Shown here: positions 10,316 through 21,610 of the stretch, one piece after another | How the letters are laid out: every line of letters begins with the position of its first letter | Numbering within the stretch: position 1 is the stretch's first letter | Assembly: GCA_003971905.1 (NCBI GenBank) | Contig: RSEE01000017.1 | Location: 1 to 64,000, forward strand | Direction of reading: 5' to 3' | DNA length: 64,000 nt | DNA from: Moniliella sp. 'wahieum' | Taxonomy: Eukaryota; Basidiomycota; Moniliellomycetes; Moniliellales; Moniliellaceae | The notes under the pieces: model-generated | What the model was told of the DNA's origin: nothing | What the model saw: the letters and a program-made list of their open reading frames with translations, nothing else | The model's database searches: none | Translations under genes and position numbers: made by a program

Positions 10316-10731
10316 TTAAGCCTTCTTGCCGTTGATCGCCAACAGCTGCACCTCAAACTCGAGGGTAGCGTCTGCACGAGTAAAAAGTCAGTCCATCTAT
10401 CGTGTCCTGCCAGTGACGGCAACACGTGCTCAGAGCAGGAAAACATACTGGGGGGGATGACGGGGGGGAAGCCGCGCGCGCCGTAAGCGTAGTCGGGCGT
10501 AGCGCGTCAGGATGGCCTTCTCGCCAAGGGAGAGCTGGGGGAACGCCCTCGTCCCAGCCACGAATCACCTGGCCGACGCCAATGGTGGTCTGGAAGGGCT
10601 GGCCACGGGTGACGGACGAGTCAACACAGAGCCGTCCGAGTTGCGGCCGTGTAGTGGATGGTGACCGTGTCACCAGCCTTGGGCTTGTCGACGCCGTTGC
10701 CGGGGCTGAGAGACTTGACAGTAACACCCAT
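10316..10731 (-). CDS. FKBP12-type peptidyl-prolyl isomerase, cytosolic-type tandem paralogue
   Basis: A second FKBP12 gene on the same strand. It begins [28 protein letters not shown] with no presequence and ends [13 protein letters not shown]. The family core is the same: [25 protein letters not shown] in the middle, then LSLGEKA and [11 protein letters not shown] 77-bp intron (10372-10448, GTATGT...GTGCAG) sits at exactly the same Pro-Pro|Asn position as in its neighbour, so the pair arose by tandem duplication of an intron-bearing gene. Frame changes occur at the TGRNPDG turn (near 10640), after GWDEG and near 10510. In-frame Met codons exist further upstream, but the start at 10731 matches the family's length. 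This is the likely cytosolic rapamycin/FK506 receptor. Confidence 0.88.
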
Positions 10732-11109
10732 GGTAGCAGCAAGAGACGGTGGCAGATGGAGGTGGAGAAGATGCGTAGGCCAGGCGGCAGGCAGGCGGGC
10801 TTTATATGTAGGAAGCAGCAGCGGGGCAGGCGAAGACGAAAAGCACGACACGGCGTTGGCACACTGCTCCTCTGCCCCGAACAGGTTGGAAGAGACGCGC
10901 AGGACCTGCGCGCACGACCCGTAGCACCCGGACACTGGCCCCACGCTGCCGTGGGGGGTGCGTGCGTCCGGCTGGCCAGCATCACCATCACGCATCACAT
11001 GGGTATGCTACTGTCCAGTGCTGTCCAGGCTGCGTCGTGCCTCACGCGCTCACGTGCTGGCAGGATCATCGATCCTCGATCAACCATGCATGTTGTGCCA
11101 AACGCTTCC

Positions 11110-11140
11110 TTAGGCCTAAGCCTTAGGAGCTTAGGCCTAA
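11110..11140. repeat. Perfect 11-bp inverted repeat with 9-base spacer
   Basis: TTAGGCCTAAG (11110-11120) is followed by CCTTAGGAG and then the exact reverse complement CTTAGGCCTAA (11130-11140). Each arm contains the palindrome TTAGGCCTAA, so three nested symmetric CCTA-type words occur in 31 bases. It lies about 380 bp upstream of the second FKBP gene and could be a protein-binding site. Confidence 0.85.
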
Positions 11141-12072
11141 TCCGCGTTGCTGAGCATGGATGATCATCGTCCTGTTAGCGTCGTTCTCTGGCTACGCAGA
11201 CAGCCTCGTTGGCCAGCCGTGGGATCTGGGAGCTCCCGCTCCCCTGGAGCAGGCGCGAGCCAGCCCCCGCCTGCCGGCACAGACGGTGCACGGCCCCCCG
11301 CAGCCCTTCCTTGGCACCGCTCCACACACGCCGTGCGCCGTGCGCTGCGCCGCCCAATCGTCCCATCGTCCCATCCCATCCCATGCCTTTGCCTGGCGCC
11401 GGCCTCTGCCTGTCCGCCCCCCGCCTCGCTTCTGCGCACCGGTCCGTGCGCCCCGCGCTGGCCTGCGCCAAGCGCCCACTCAGCCCGTAGGCCCTCCGCC
11501 CTGCTCCGCCTCCTCGCTCCACGTGCCCCGTCGTGCCGGTGGCAAAGGCCCAAGCGCTGTTGCGCAATCTGTTGACAACCACGGCAATCCATGACCTCGC
11601 AAACGCACGGGCCTCGTCAAACATCGAGCCGCTCGCACTGTCGTATACAAAGAAAGACTGTCGGTCATCGACACCTCCTGAATAGAATCACACGAGGGGC
11701 CCGGTAGCGTCATGCAGGCGGGCCCATCTAAGGGCCAAGCCTTTTCCTTGCACTCTCCTCGGTTCCACGGGAACGGCGGTCACTTGATTCTGTAAGGTGC
11801 GCAAACAGACTACGAGCTACGACCACCCCCTCCCAGGCTGCCGGCTTACGCTCCCTCTCCTGATTGTCCGGCTCGTTCGCCGTCCACTTGGGGAGGCATC
11901 TGTGCCATCTCAGCCGGAAATCCGCGGGAGGGTCTTCATCCAAGCCCTGGGGTTCTCATTATCTTCGCACATCATCTTTTTTCCTACGCACAAAAAATAC
12001 ATAGGCTCGACAAGCACGATGAAACAAGGAACAAAACATGCATGCCTGGCGTTAGGCCTTAGGGTAGACCAT
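11141..12072. other. GC-rich spacer without a recognised gene
   Basis: About 0.9 kb between the FKBP pair and pyrophosphatase. The GC richness leaves all six frames open over 11164-11624, which is uninformative. No frame shows a domain. A CCCATCGT/CCCATC mini-repeat lies near 11360-11382. Confidence 0.4.
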
Positions 12073-12987
12073 TTAGTTGGCCGACGAGATGTAGAACCAG
12101 TTGTCGACCGACGGGTCAATCGGGGCGGGAGGCAACGGGTTGGCGGCAGGAGCCTGAGCGTCAGGGGAGAACGCCTTGGTGCCCGGCAGGGAGACGTTGG
12201 CGATCGAGATACCGCCAGCGTTGGAGGATCCCTCCACGAGGCGGGTCCACGCCTCGTGGCACTCGTGCACGATGCCCGTTGCGTACCGACGGTTCTTGGC
12301 CTCGCCGAGAAGGCAAACTGGTTCTCCGGCTTGCCGTCAGGAATTTTGTAGATCCGGAACCACTCGTTCGTGGCGCGGATCAGGCCGGGCAGGTGGGTCT
12401 CCACATCCTCAATGTCGTTCAACTTGGGCGCCAGCGGGTCGTTGACGTCAATCACAATCACCTTCCAGTCCGTCTCGCCTTCGTCCAGCAGCGCCATCAC
12501 GCCCAACACCTTGACCTGCTTCACCTGGCCCGTGTAGCCCACCTGCTCTCCAATCTCGCACACGTCCAGCGGGTCATTGTCGCCCTTGGCCTTCGTGTCG
12601 GGGTGGACCTGCTCCGGGTCCTCGTACGTCTGCGGGAACGCACCATAGTTCCAAATGTACCCCTTGTGCGGGAAGCAGTTGCGCACAAAGCGCAGCTTGC
12701 CCCTTGGTGTCTTGCTTGATCGGGTTCAGAGCGTCCTCCTTGCTGATCTCCTGCTTGGCATTCGACCAGCGCGGGATTTCCACAACCATGTTCAGCACCG
12801 TCTTGTCCTCATTGGCGTAAAGGGGAATGTCGTGGAACGGGAGGGGAAACGACCTTGCCCTGCTTCTCAATGAAGACGCGGTAGTCTGCCAGGGGCGTTA
12901 GCCGGGATTCCCGGAGGGAGCAAGGCAAAGACGGAGCGTACCCAAGGTGTTGGCAGCGCCAACCTGGTGGATTGTGTACTCGGACAT
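12073..12987 (-). CDS. IPP1: Inorganic pyrophosphatase, soluble family I
   Basis: This cytosolic enzyme hydrolyses pyrophosphate to phosphate, pulling biosynthetic reactions forward. The protein starts [15 protein letters not shown], then [55 protein letters not shown] and [13 protein letters not shown] (the Asp-rich metal-binding signature D-x-D-P-x-D), then [17 protein letters not shown] and [32 protein letters not shown]. The C-terminus ends [12 protein letters not shown] 56-bp intron (12886-12941, GTACGC...GGCTAACG...CAG) interrupts LD|YRVF. Frame changes occur in VVSP/FHDI (extra base), in DTKGKLRF (extra G) and in AFSGE (missing base). The start at 12987 matches the family; further in-frame Met codons upstream look non-coding. 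Confidence 0.94.
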
Positions 12988-13270
12988 GGCGATAGCGGCA
13001 CTCGTATAGGTACTGGTACTGGGTACTGGTGGTGGGAGCGAGAAGGCTAGTTTCTCGGCGGTTCGGAGAACAAGGGGGGGAAGCAGAGGGGCAGCTAGCA
13101 CAACCCCACGCTGGCAACCCTAGCGGCGCCCGTTGACTGTGGCTCAGGGCACTTGGCCTGTGCATGCGCGCGAACCTATTGGGGGCAATGCGTGATGATC
13201 GATGATGAATGATGGAGAAGATGCTCGAAGATCGATTATCGATTACCTTTGTGGATGGACAGATTGAGGG

Positions 13271-13340
13271 GCTGGCCTGTGCTGGCTTGTGCTGGCTTGT
13301 GCTGGCTTGTGCTGGCTTGTGCTGGCTTGTGCTGGCTTGG
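13271..13340. repeat. 10-bp minisatellite, seven units
   Basis: GCTGGCTTGT is repeated seven times without spacing. The five central copies are identical, and the first and last each carry one substitution. It lies about 280 bp upstream of the pyrophosphatase start. A ten-base period keeps each unit on the same face of the helix. There is no spacer pattern, so it is not a CRISPR array. Confidence 0.95.
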
Positions 13341-13590
13341 CTGGCCCGCGTGCTCCCTGCAACTCCGCTCCGAGGCGGACTGAGTACGGACTGGCACTCT
13401 GGAGAACAGTGTGGGGCATTTTCAAGCAAGCACCTGCCACTGATGGCTCCTCTTCACCAAGCGTGTCCTCACGCTTAAAGGAACGGCTCCAACAGCGGGG
13501 GAGGGGGTGAAGGAGTGTGCGCTTACCCGCGCGCGCATCTTTTCCACGGTGGACCAGACTTGGAACGGGGGCTGGTATTGGGATACTCGG

Positions 13591-13757
13591 CACATCTCTC
13601 CTTCCTTCGGTCGTTGGGCATGCCATTCAAACGGGTTCTTGCTCACACGCCCCTCCTTCCTTCGAGCGTCGGGGGCACGAATCAAAGTATTTTCTGCTTC
13701 GCACGCCCCTCCTTCCTCCCTCCGTCGGGGGTGCGAGACAAAGTCATCTTGGGAGCA
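13591..13757. repeat. Three degenerate 55-56-bp tandem units
   Basis: Units begin at 13591, 13646 and 13702. Each starts CACRYCYCTCCTTCC, continues into a CGTYGGGGG(C/T)RCGA-like block and ends with an AT-richer segment (AAACGGGTTCTTGCT, AAAGTATTTTCTGCT, AAAGTCATCTTGGG). Divergence between units is roughly a quarter of positions. A minus-strand open frame covers it but shows only the consequence of the repeat. Confidence 0.7.
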
Positions 13758-14893
13758 GGGAAACGGACGGGTTAGAGGCGCTGCTGGCCCGCCGTCCAAT
13801 TCTCGCCTCTTCTAGGACTTGGGTGAGGGTACAAGCTCCGCTGACCCGTCTGCCAAAGTTCGCTCGTACGAATATAAGGGCTTGGTGTGGACTAGAAGGG
13901 ACAATCGGTTCGCTCCGTTCGCCCCCTGCCAGCCTTCGCCGTCACAGCAGGCACTGGACAGGGCCGAGGTAGATGACAGATAGAGGATGCATCCCTTTTT
14001 TGCTTCATCGCATGAAACAACAGTAGCCCCTCTCCCCCCAACTGCTATGCCCATGTGGCCCCAGGACTCGGACAACTTATCTCGTCCACGTCGCACCACA
14101 ACATTGCTTTCCCCTCCTACCCGCTGTCGCGGGTCTGCCCTTACGGTGGGCGGGCCTTTTCTCAGGTTTAACCTCTGCTTCGTCTCTTCCTTTGGGGAGA
14201 GCGAATTCTACTACATGTTAACGGGTGCAGGCCCCTCGAAGTGAGAGGATACTATCCGGATTTCTGAACCCTCGGTGTGGTCTTATCCCCATTCCATTGA
14301 CAAGAAGCGTCAACCTCAAGGGGCACATGCAGCACAGATCGATCGATGGATTGGTGACCGAGAAAATTTGGCGTGAGGAGGGGAGAACGCTTTCTCGACC
14401 TCTTCGTTCTCCCCCCGAGAGGAGATCGTCAAAATCTACTTCTCTATATTCCTCGCTCAACAGGACCCGGGTGCCTGTGGATACCCAGAATCGACCTGTG
14501 CCGGGCCAAGGACACTTTTGGATCTACAGGGTTGATTCCTGTTATTTGAGGCAGGCGGTTGTCACACAATGTGGCTCCTCCTCATCATGTGTCCCAAGAA
14601 GGCAACGCTCAGGCGAACGAGACGATGGCCTCTCTGCTGGCCAGCAGCTGTATTGGCAAGAGCGCTCTGTGCAACAACCAGTGTTCCCTAGGTTAACGGG
14701 CCGCTTACCTAACCCAACACCAGTCCGATGGGATTGGAATTTGGATGGTGAATTTTGAGGCTGTTACGCAGCGCACCATCACCATCACCACCACCACTAC
14801 CACCGTCGCCATCGCTATCGCCATGGAGCAACTGAGGCTTCTGCTCCTTCCTGGCGGCGGGAGGATTGTACTACGGATCTCACACCTCAACGC
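13758..14893. other. Spacer upstream of the FG nucleoporin gene
   Basis: About 1.1 kb. The right part (14770-14830) carries a CACCATCACC/CCGTCGCCATCG repeat that may be promoter or 5' leader of the next gene. No independent gene was recognised. Confidence 0.35.
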
Positions 14894-17484
14894 ATGGTAC
14901 CAGCGCCGCGTGCGCCTACAACGATGGCGATCCGAGCAAGTCTCCCCGCCTACGTCGCAACGACTGCTCCGGCCGTCATTCCCCCCGCCCGCGCTGCGCT
15001 CGAGGACAGGAGGCCCAGTTCCATCCCTATTCCTGTTTCTCATTCCCACGTGGAGCCTCTGCCTACGTCTCATTTGCGCATGCGTCCCCCCGCCCCGTTT
15101 CTCCGCGGCCGCTCACGCCTGTTCAGACGCCTACATTCAACCCCCTCGCCTGCGTCCCTACCGCGCCGAAACATCTCCTTCTCGGTGCCTTCGATTAGTC
15201 TTGCTCACCCTTCCACTTCCCAAGATATCGTGCCGCACGAATCTACGTTGAACGAGCCGCCGCGTCTGCAGGACGCTCGGCGTGGCGTGAAGCGTTCGGC
15301 CAGTATGGCGACCGACACGGGGGACCTGACGCAGCCCATTTTGAGACGGCGCAAGCTGGCTTCGGAGGAGGCCGAGTCGGGCGATGAGGAAATGCCTCAA
15401 GCGGAGATCACGTCTGCCTCTGAGTCTTCCTCAGATGAGAGCATGCTTGATCCTACCGATTGTAGCCTCGCTTCCTTCGCATCGAGGGCTGGTGGTACCC
15501 TCGCTACCCTCCCACGAGCGGAGCAGTGCCAAGAAGGGAAAGGCAAAAGCCAAGAGCTCCACGTCGAGGAATCAAGGGGGGCAGACGGTAAGCTGGCGGC
15601 TGCCAAGCTGAAACGGCGCACCCGCTGCCAGGGGACGGGGCGCGGCGCAACCTGACGGGTGGAGGAGGAGGTGCTGCCCACCCTGCCGGTGGGGAACAAA
15701 GCGGAAGACCTGGAAGGAGTGCAGTGGCGCATGGGCGAAGATGGAAAGTTGCGTCGGTTGGAACGCATACGCACCACGAGGGAGAAGAAGTACGATATGC
15801 GCGTGGTTCTACCCATCCGGATGCGTTGGAGATGGAGTCGGTTTACGTCGAGACGTGGGTTACGACCCAGGAGTTGATCAGGCCAAGGCAGACCTGCTCC
15901 TGTTGTATAACAGGCCGAGTTCGAGGCCTTGGAAGCCAAGAGGTTACAGGAGGAGGCCATTGCTCTTCAGAAACGCGAGGATCGGCAACGGCGCAAGATA
16001 GAGAAGCAAACCGAAGAAGCACGGGCAGCGTTGGAACGCGTACGTCCCCTCTCCCCTCGGCGCTGTTTTCCCCCAATAGTACTAACCCGTTTGCAGCGCA
16101 AAAACGTGGATCGCCACCTGTGGGGCAAGCTGCGTGAGCGCTCGCGGGCGGATACGAGTTTCGAGAGCGAAACTAGCCCGCGCTCCCGCGCGACCAGCAT
16201 CGTCTCCTCCTCCCGTCCCTCCCGCCCAGACTTGGCCCCAGCCAGCATGTCATTCAACGGCTCTTTCCGAGTGAAGAAGAGAAACGAACAAAAGTTCAAC
16301 ATGGAGACCCAAGAGTCCCTGAACCGACGTCTTGGCTGCTCCCACGTCGACCCCGCGCGCGTCCACTCCGCTTGTTTTGTCGTCCGAGGCATCTGCTCCC
16401 GTTGCCGCGGGGGCTGCACAGACGCCTGCTCCGCTGTTCGCTGCCAAGCCCGATTCTAAACTGCCTTTTCCCTCAGTGGCTCTACCGAGTCCAAGCCGGT
16501 CGCTGCGCCCAAACCTGCCTTCTCCTTTGGCACAATCCGCGACGGGGGCGACCCAGACGGCTGAACCCTCCAAGCCGCTCTTTTCCATTGGAGGGTCGAG
16601 TCAACCAAAGACGGAGAGCCCAACCAACTCCGCTTCCAAGCCCTCGACTGACCCCAAACCCTTCACCTTTGGCGCGCCACAGGAGACCAAGCCTGCACCC
16701 ACACAGCAGTTTGGGCACTTCTCCTGCTCCTCCAACTACGGCATCAGCCGCACCCACCGCACCTGCACCTGCAGCTCCTGCGACCAAAGCTTCTCATTTG
16801 GTGCTCCCTCCGACATGCCAAGCCCAGCTTTACCTTGGGAAAACCCGCCGCGGCGCCAGGCACCACCTCGGCCGCCCCTGCTTCCTCAGCACCCTCGGCA
16901 CCCTCAGCACCCACGTTTTCCTTTGGCGCGCCGTCTGCATCGTCTGCTTTGCCAGCACCATCCAGTTCTGGGGCAGGCGCAGGCGCACCGTCTGCCCCTG
17001 CTGCACCCGCGGCGGCAGCACCAGCGTTCAGCTTTGGTGCGCCGCGGGCTCTGACAAGGCACCCGCCGCCCCTTCCGCTGTGCCGGCACCCAAGTTCAGC
17101 TTTGGTGCGCCTGCAAGCTCGGGTGGGGCTTCTACCTCCGCTCCGCCGCGGCTGCACCAGCGTTCAGCTTTGGTGCCTCGTCGGGTGCTGACAAGGCCTC
17201 CGCTCCGCCCGGCTGCTGCGGCGCCTGCGTTCAGTTTTGGTGCGCCATCTTCCTCCGCGTCGGCTGCTGCTCCGACTCCCGCTCCGGCTGCCAGCTCGGC
17301 GACTTCTGGCACGACCCCGGCCCCAACGTTCTCCTTTGGCGCTCCGTCCCAGGCCGGCGCGCCGACGTTCCAGTTTGGTGCACCTTCGGGCGCCAGTGCG
17401 AGCGGCGGGGCTGGGGCAGGTAACAGCTCAGCGCCTTCGTCGGGGTTCAGCTTTGCTCCACCCTCGTTTAATGTGGGCAAGTAG
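14894..17484 (+). CDS. FG nucleoporin, nuclear-basket type (Nup1/Nup60/Nup153-like)
   Basis: A nuclear pore protein whose Phe-Gly repeats form the permeability barrier and bind import receptors. The N-terminal half is basic and Ser/Pro-rich, with a charged segment near 15740-16035 (KLRRLERIRTTREKKYD, then EALEAKRLQEEA and REDRQRRKIEKQTEEARAALER), probably helical. The C-terminal third (about 16480-17484) has many FSFGAP/FTFGAP/FQFGAP repeats separated by Ala/Pro/Ser/Thr linkers, ending GFSFAPPSFNVGK. A clean 57-bp intron lies at 16040-16096 with donor GTACGT, branch site TACTAAC (16080-16086) and acceptor TTGCAG. Repeated frame switches in the FG region, where all frames stay open, make the exact protein uncertain. 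The start is the first Met of the leading frame and is provisional. The subfamily is inferred from the layout only. Confidence 0.75.
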
Positions 17485-18213
17485 AGGACACCCAACGCCT
17501 CAGCGCCGAGGGAGACGGGCGCCGGTTGCTGGGACCCCAGTGCGGCCGTATTGTATGCAGGCTTAGCTCGCTTCGCTCGCTTCTCACATCTCACTATGCA
17601 ATTGATTGTGCGTGTGAGCGCACAAGGACCCCCCCCTTCGCTCTCACGTTTTATCACAGCGAAGGTGCTTGTACGTAGGAGACCCCCACCAATGACTACA
17701 GTAGGTAGCGTACAGCGACGTTAGGGCGGTCCGGCGTTCAGCGGTTCTTCGCGACTCCTCCTTTCAGCCCGGTTCGGTGCGGGACGGATGGAGTAGGTGT
17801 GGGGCCCACAGTATGGACATGACAATGGGGAGGAGCGACCACGAGTAAGATGTATAGGACGAGAAATGGGAGTGGGGATGCGGATGGGGGTGGTGATAAA
17901 GGGCAAGGTAGGGGTAGGGGGTCCGGTGCTTCTACGACAAAGGGGGCAGGAAAGGATGGGCGGTGGAGTCGAGGGGCGGCCCTATAGGTGCGGGAAAGCG
18001 GAGGACGGCAGGGGTGGCTGTATAGCGCCGCGCAGCTGTCCCCTTTCGCTTGGCCACGGTTACCTCAGCCTCTCCGGGATGGGATTGTGCATTCCATACG
18101 CCGACCTAGTCTCTGTCCATTTCAGGGCGACAAGGCGCGACGAGGTAGACGGGCCCAGGTACCGGCAAGCTCCCGTGCACGAGGCTGGGGGAGGGGCATG
18201 GAGCGAGACTGGG
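17485..18213. other. Convergent 3' spacer
   Basis: About 0.7 kb between two convergent genes, the nucleoporin on plus and the membrane protein on minus. It holds both 3' ends, with GC-rich purine-biased sequence near 17860-17990. No gene recognised. Confidence 0.4.
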
Positions 18214-18985
18214 TCAAAGCGTGGTGTACGTGTACCGCATGGCGGTCAGACTGCCAAGCTCACGCTCAGAACTGGCAATGGAGGACTCGGACCAGGCTGC
18301 GACGCTGGTAGTCAGCGTGCCAATGAGCCACCACAGCGCGCTGTCTGACCTTCCGCCCAGCGCAGCCAAAGCCGGGGCCAGGAGCGAGGCAGTGGCGAGT
18401 GCCACGCCGTACAGCACGCGAGGGGGAGCGATGCGAGAAAGGGTGCCTGGCCAGCGAGGCGGGTCAAGACGCTGCCCACTGCTTCGGGGGCGGTGCCAAA
18501 CTGGTGGGGCGAGGGGCGCGGCGGAAGGAAGGACAGGGGAGGGGCAGCAAGCTGGCCAGTTCCCAGGCCATCGCACCTAGGATGCTGGCTTGGAGCGATC
18601 CCAGGAAAAGGTAGCTCAGCAACGAGGGGCCTGGCTGGCTGCGGCGATGGAAAAGGATGAGGTGGGCCTGGTGGGCATGCGTGCCAGCCATGTAGGAAGG
18701 CAGCGGGGCGAGGTAGAGGAGGAAGTTGAGCACGAGCAGGGCCAGACAGGCTCGGCGATACAGAGAGGCGGCCTGGATGCTCCTGGACCGCAGCTCGGCG
18801 ATGATCCGGTCTTGGTCTGGCCCGGCGTAACCAGGGGGTCAGAAGCAAGGCAGGAGGGGGGAGGACACTCGACGTACCGCGCTCGAGTCGATGGGCAGGC
18901 CATCGTCGCCATCGTCTAGCAAGGCCAGGGGATCGTCGTCGTCCTCGCGGCGGGCGTGGTTCGCGCGGAAGCGTAAGGCGGACAT
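18214..18985 (-). CDS. Uncharacterised multi-pass membrane protein
   Basis: I do not recognise a named function. The protein starts MSALRFRANHARREDDDDPLALL with an acidic patch, followed after an intron (donor GTACGT ending at 18877) by a conserved-looking segment RIIAELRSRSIQAASLYRR. Hydrophobic stretches follow: ALLVLNFLLYLAPLP, LLSYLFLGSLQASILGAMAWEL, VLYGVALATASLLAPALAAL and ALWWLIGTLTTSVAAW. This predicts about four membrane helices with a cytosolic acidic N-terminus, and it ends MRYTYTTL. Frame changes occur near 18480 and at the exon junction. Similar short fungal membrane proteins with a DDDDPLALL-like N-terminus exist, from general familiarity, but no role is assigned. Confidence 0.6.
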
Positions 18986-19326
18986 GGCCGGTGGTCCAAC
19001 AGCCTGTCGTGGCAGCGCAGCGGCGGCTGGGCGCTGGCTGATGGTTGCTGGTTGATGGCTGGTCGGCGCAAGCGGCTGCCCCGAGGGCGGGGTATTTGCG
19101 GCATCTACCGCTTTCTCTTGCTCTACAGGGCAACCAGTCGGCGTCAGCAGGGCATGGATTGCACCGATCCTGCCGCCTGGCAAAGGCGGGACGCCGCAGT
19201 CTATGTTTTCAGCAGTTGCTTGCTACGATATATGAGGGCCGTGGGAGGATATGATGCCTCAGACGCACACCAGAAGAGGAGTCGGATTGGCTGGCGTGGC
19301 TTCCCTGCCAGGCGGCGAGCTAGCAC

Positions 19327-21610
19327 CTACTGCTGCAGGGGCAACACCACCACAAGCGTTCCGTTGCGTACGTCCGTGGCTGGCAGACCCGGCGCTCGCG
19401 TCGCGTCCTTCTTGAGCCACCGGCCCAGGCGAGGCTCCTTACCTAGGCCGACAATGAGCAGTGGCGCTTGCCGCTCCTGCTCGGTGCGCAGTGGCGATGG
19501 GTCGGACACATGCGACGCCTCCGCCGACGGCGCGCCATCGAGCGCCTCGTCATCCGCGCGAGGCAGATGCTTGTCCCCAGCCCGCTCCGGCTCCACTGGC
19601 TCCGGTCAACCACGTCCGACGAGCGTAGCGGCCTCGGTCCTGCCTTTGCCGTAGCGGGAGGAGGCGTGTACAGCCGGAGCGCATTGACAAAGCCAGGGCA
19701 TCGAGCGAATACAAGGGTCGGAATTCCTTCAACCGGCGGTCGAGTTGCCACAGTCGCACCCGTCCGTCCCACGATCCAGACGCAAAGAGGTCACCAAATG
19801 GCAAGGTAGCCAAGGCGGTGATCCACCTGGCTTGGTAGACTGTCTGTTGCGATTCCGGCGAGCCGGAAGAGTCCTGGCTTACGACCGTGTCGTAGCCATG
19901 GGCCAGAGGGAAGGTGAAGACGGTTTCTTTTTCCCCGTGCTCCACAGGGCAATGGAACCACTGTCTCCCCCCGAGAGGAAGTGGGACCCATCAACCATGG
20001 CAATGCAGTCAACGCTTCCCTCGTAAAAGTCCCGCGGGCCCACTGGCGCCGAAGCAGCCTGGTTGGCCACAATAGATTGGGCGACAGAGTGGAGATCTTC
20101 ACGCTCCTTGCCAGGGTGAGTACCCTCTTCCGTCGTGTTCTCGGCCATGAGGAACTCGTCAGCCTCCAAGCCCGTCGCTTTGGATGGCCGAGCACTTTTC
20201 CCAAGCCCACCTGCACGGAAGACAAGTTGAGATTCGTTCCGCACTTTCCAGAACCGAGCCGTTCGGTCCCGGCCACCGGCAGACACTGCCGTCTCTTCCC
20301 GTAGCAAATCCAGGTCCAGGACAGGATCCTGGTGCCCAAATAGAGTCTCAACATAGGATCCTTGGTCTACCGCCCAGAGTTTGACCGAGCGGTCGTAGGA
20401 TGCACTAAACAGTTCGTAGGGAGAGCGAAGCGACGCACGGAAGCAGAGCGCCGTAATGGTATCCTTGTGCCCGCCCAAGGACTTGACCCACTCCTCACTG
20501 TGGCCCAGTGGGGAAGCCGTCACGTCAACCGCAGGGATTTTCCATACACCAATCCTTCGGTCCTTGCCACCGGAAACGAGAAACTTACCATCGGGCGAAA
20601 TGGCGAGAGCCAAGAGCTGGTCAGTGTGACCCTCTCCTTCGCCCAATGGCGCCCACAGGAGCGAGTCCTGTTTCTGTTCTCCTCTTGATCCTTGGACAGC
20701 GCAGCGGCAGCAGCAAGGGAGTGTTGCTTCTTGGCCAGCATTGCTCGCCTCCGTGCTGCACCCGACCGCTTGCTCGGCCCCCCCTCCGCTCGAGCAGTGA
20801 GGTCAGCCGCCTTGCGCTGGACAGTAGCACGGTACGAATCGGAAACCCGGGCGCGTTTGCCCAAAATACGGATCAAGTGGCCGTCACGCAAACGCCATTT
20901 GAAAATATGCCCCTCCTTGGAGCCAGTGTAGAGGTACTGGCAATCGGGCGTGACTGCGACACAGGTGACGCTTTGCTGGTGCCCGCGCACGCCCCACGTG
21001 GTGCTGGACAAGTCCATCATTGGGCTCAGTACGTCCTTGCCCTCCGCGGCATCCTTCTCCAATTGCTCGGCAGAGACAGGGTGGGGCACCCGAAGGTACT
21101 GGAGATGAAGAGGTGCATCCGGCTCGTCTGTTCCTCTACATCCCGCTGTAAACGGGCCGAGATGTTTTGTCGGTCGATTTCAGCCGCATCTGCACCAGCC
21201 TCAAAGTCGGCTGGGAAGCACCAAGGAAATGAACAGTCAGCCAGCCATGCACCCAAGCACAAAAAAAGAAAGGGAGGACACACCATTCGTCCTCTCCTCG
21301 TCGGCCTTGATGCGTCGAGGTAGGCCTTTGCCAAGCGGACACGGGCCTGGGCCGCGGTCTCCTCCTCGTCATCGGAAGAGTCGTAGTTGTGGCGGAGGTC
21401 CATATCGGCACCAACAGGGCCCTCGCCACCACCGAGGTCCGAGCCAGCATCCGACTCACTGCCGCCGTCCCGGCCAGAGCGGGGGGCGGTGCGGCGGCCC
21501 GAGCCAGAGGCAGAGCGTTTTTTTGGACGCCGAGTCGGAGAGGCGCCGGGGGCTGAGGCAGGGGTGGATGGGCGCTTGCGCTTCTTTTGGAAGAAGGTGT
21601 CGCTGGCCAT
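19327..21610 (-). CDS. RRP9: U3 snoRNP WD40 protein Rrp9 (U3-55K)
   Basis: Rrp9 binds the box B/C motif of U3 snoRNA and is needed for early 18S pre-rRNA cleavages in the nucleolus. The protein starts MASDTFFQKKRKR with a basic, nuclear-localisation-like N-terminus, then an acidic stretch and the conserved RLAKAYLD...AAEIDRQNISARLQRDVEEQ...RMHLF. A WD40 propeller follows with HQQSVTCVAVTPDCQYLYTGSKEGHIFKW, LLALAISPDGKFLVSGGKDRRIGVW, GHKDTITALCFR, LFSASYDRSVKLWAVD, GHQDPVLDLDLL, GRDRTARFWKV and VDCIAMVDGSHFLSGGDSGSIALW. The C-terminus KEPRLGRWLKK...VRNGTLVVVLPL matches the family end. A 73-bp intron lies at 21211-21283. Several single-base frame changes break the propeller. The start at 21610 is well placed. 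Confidence 0.92.

Noticed and set aside
11164-11624. Overlapping open frames on all strands
   Set aside because: All six frames are open simultaneously because of high GC; no frame has motifs.
13271-13340. Possible CRISPR-like array
   Set aside because: The units are contiguous 10-mers without unique spacers, in a eukaryotic nuclear context; it is a simple minisatellite.
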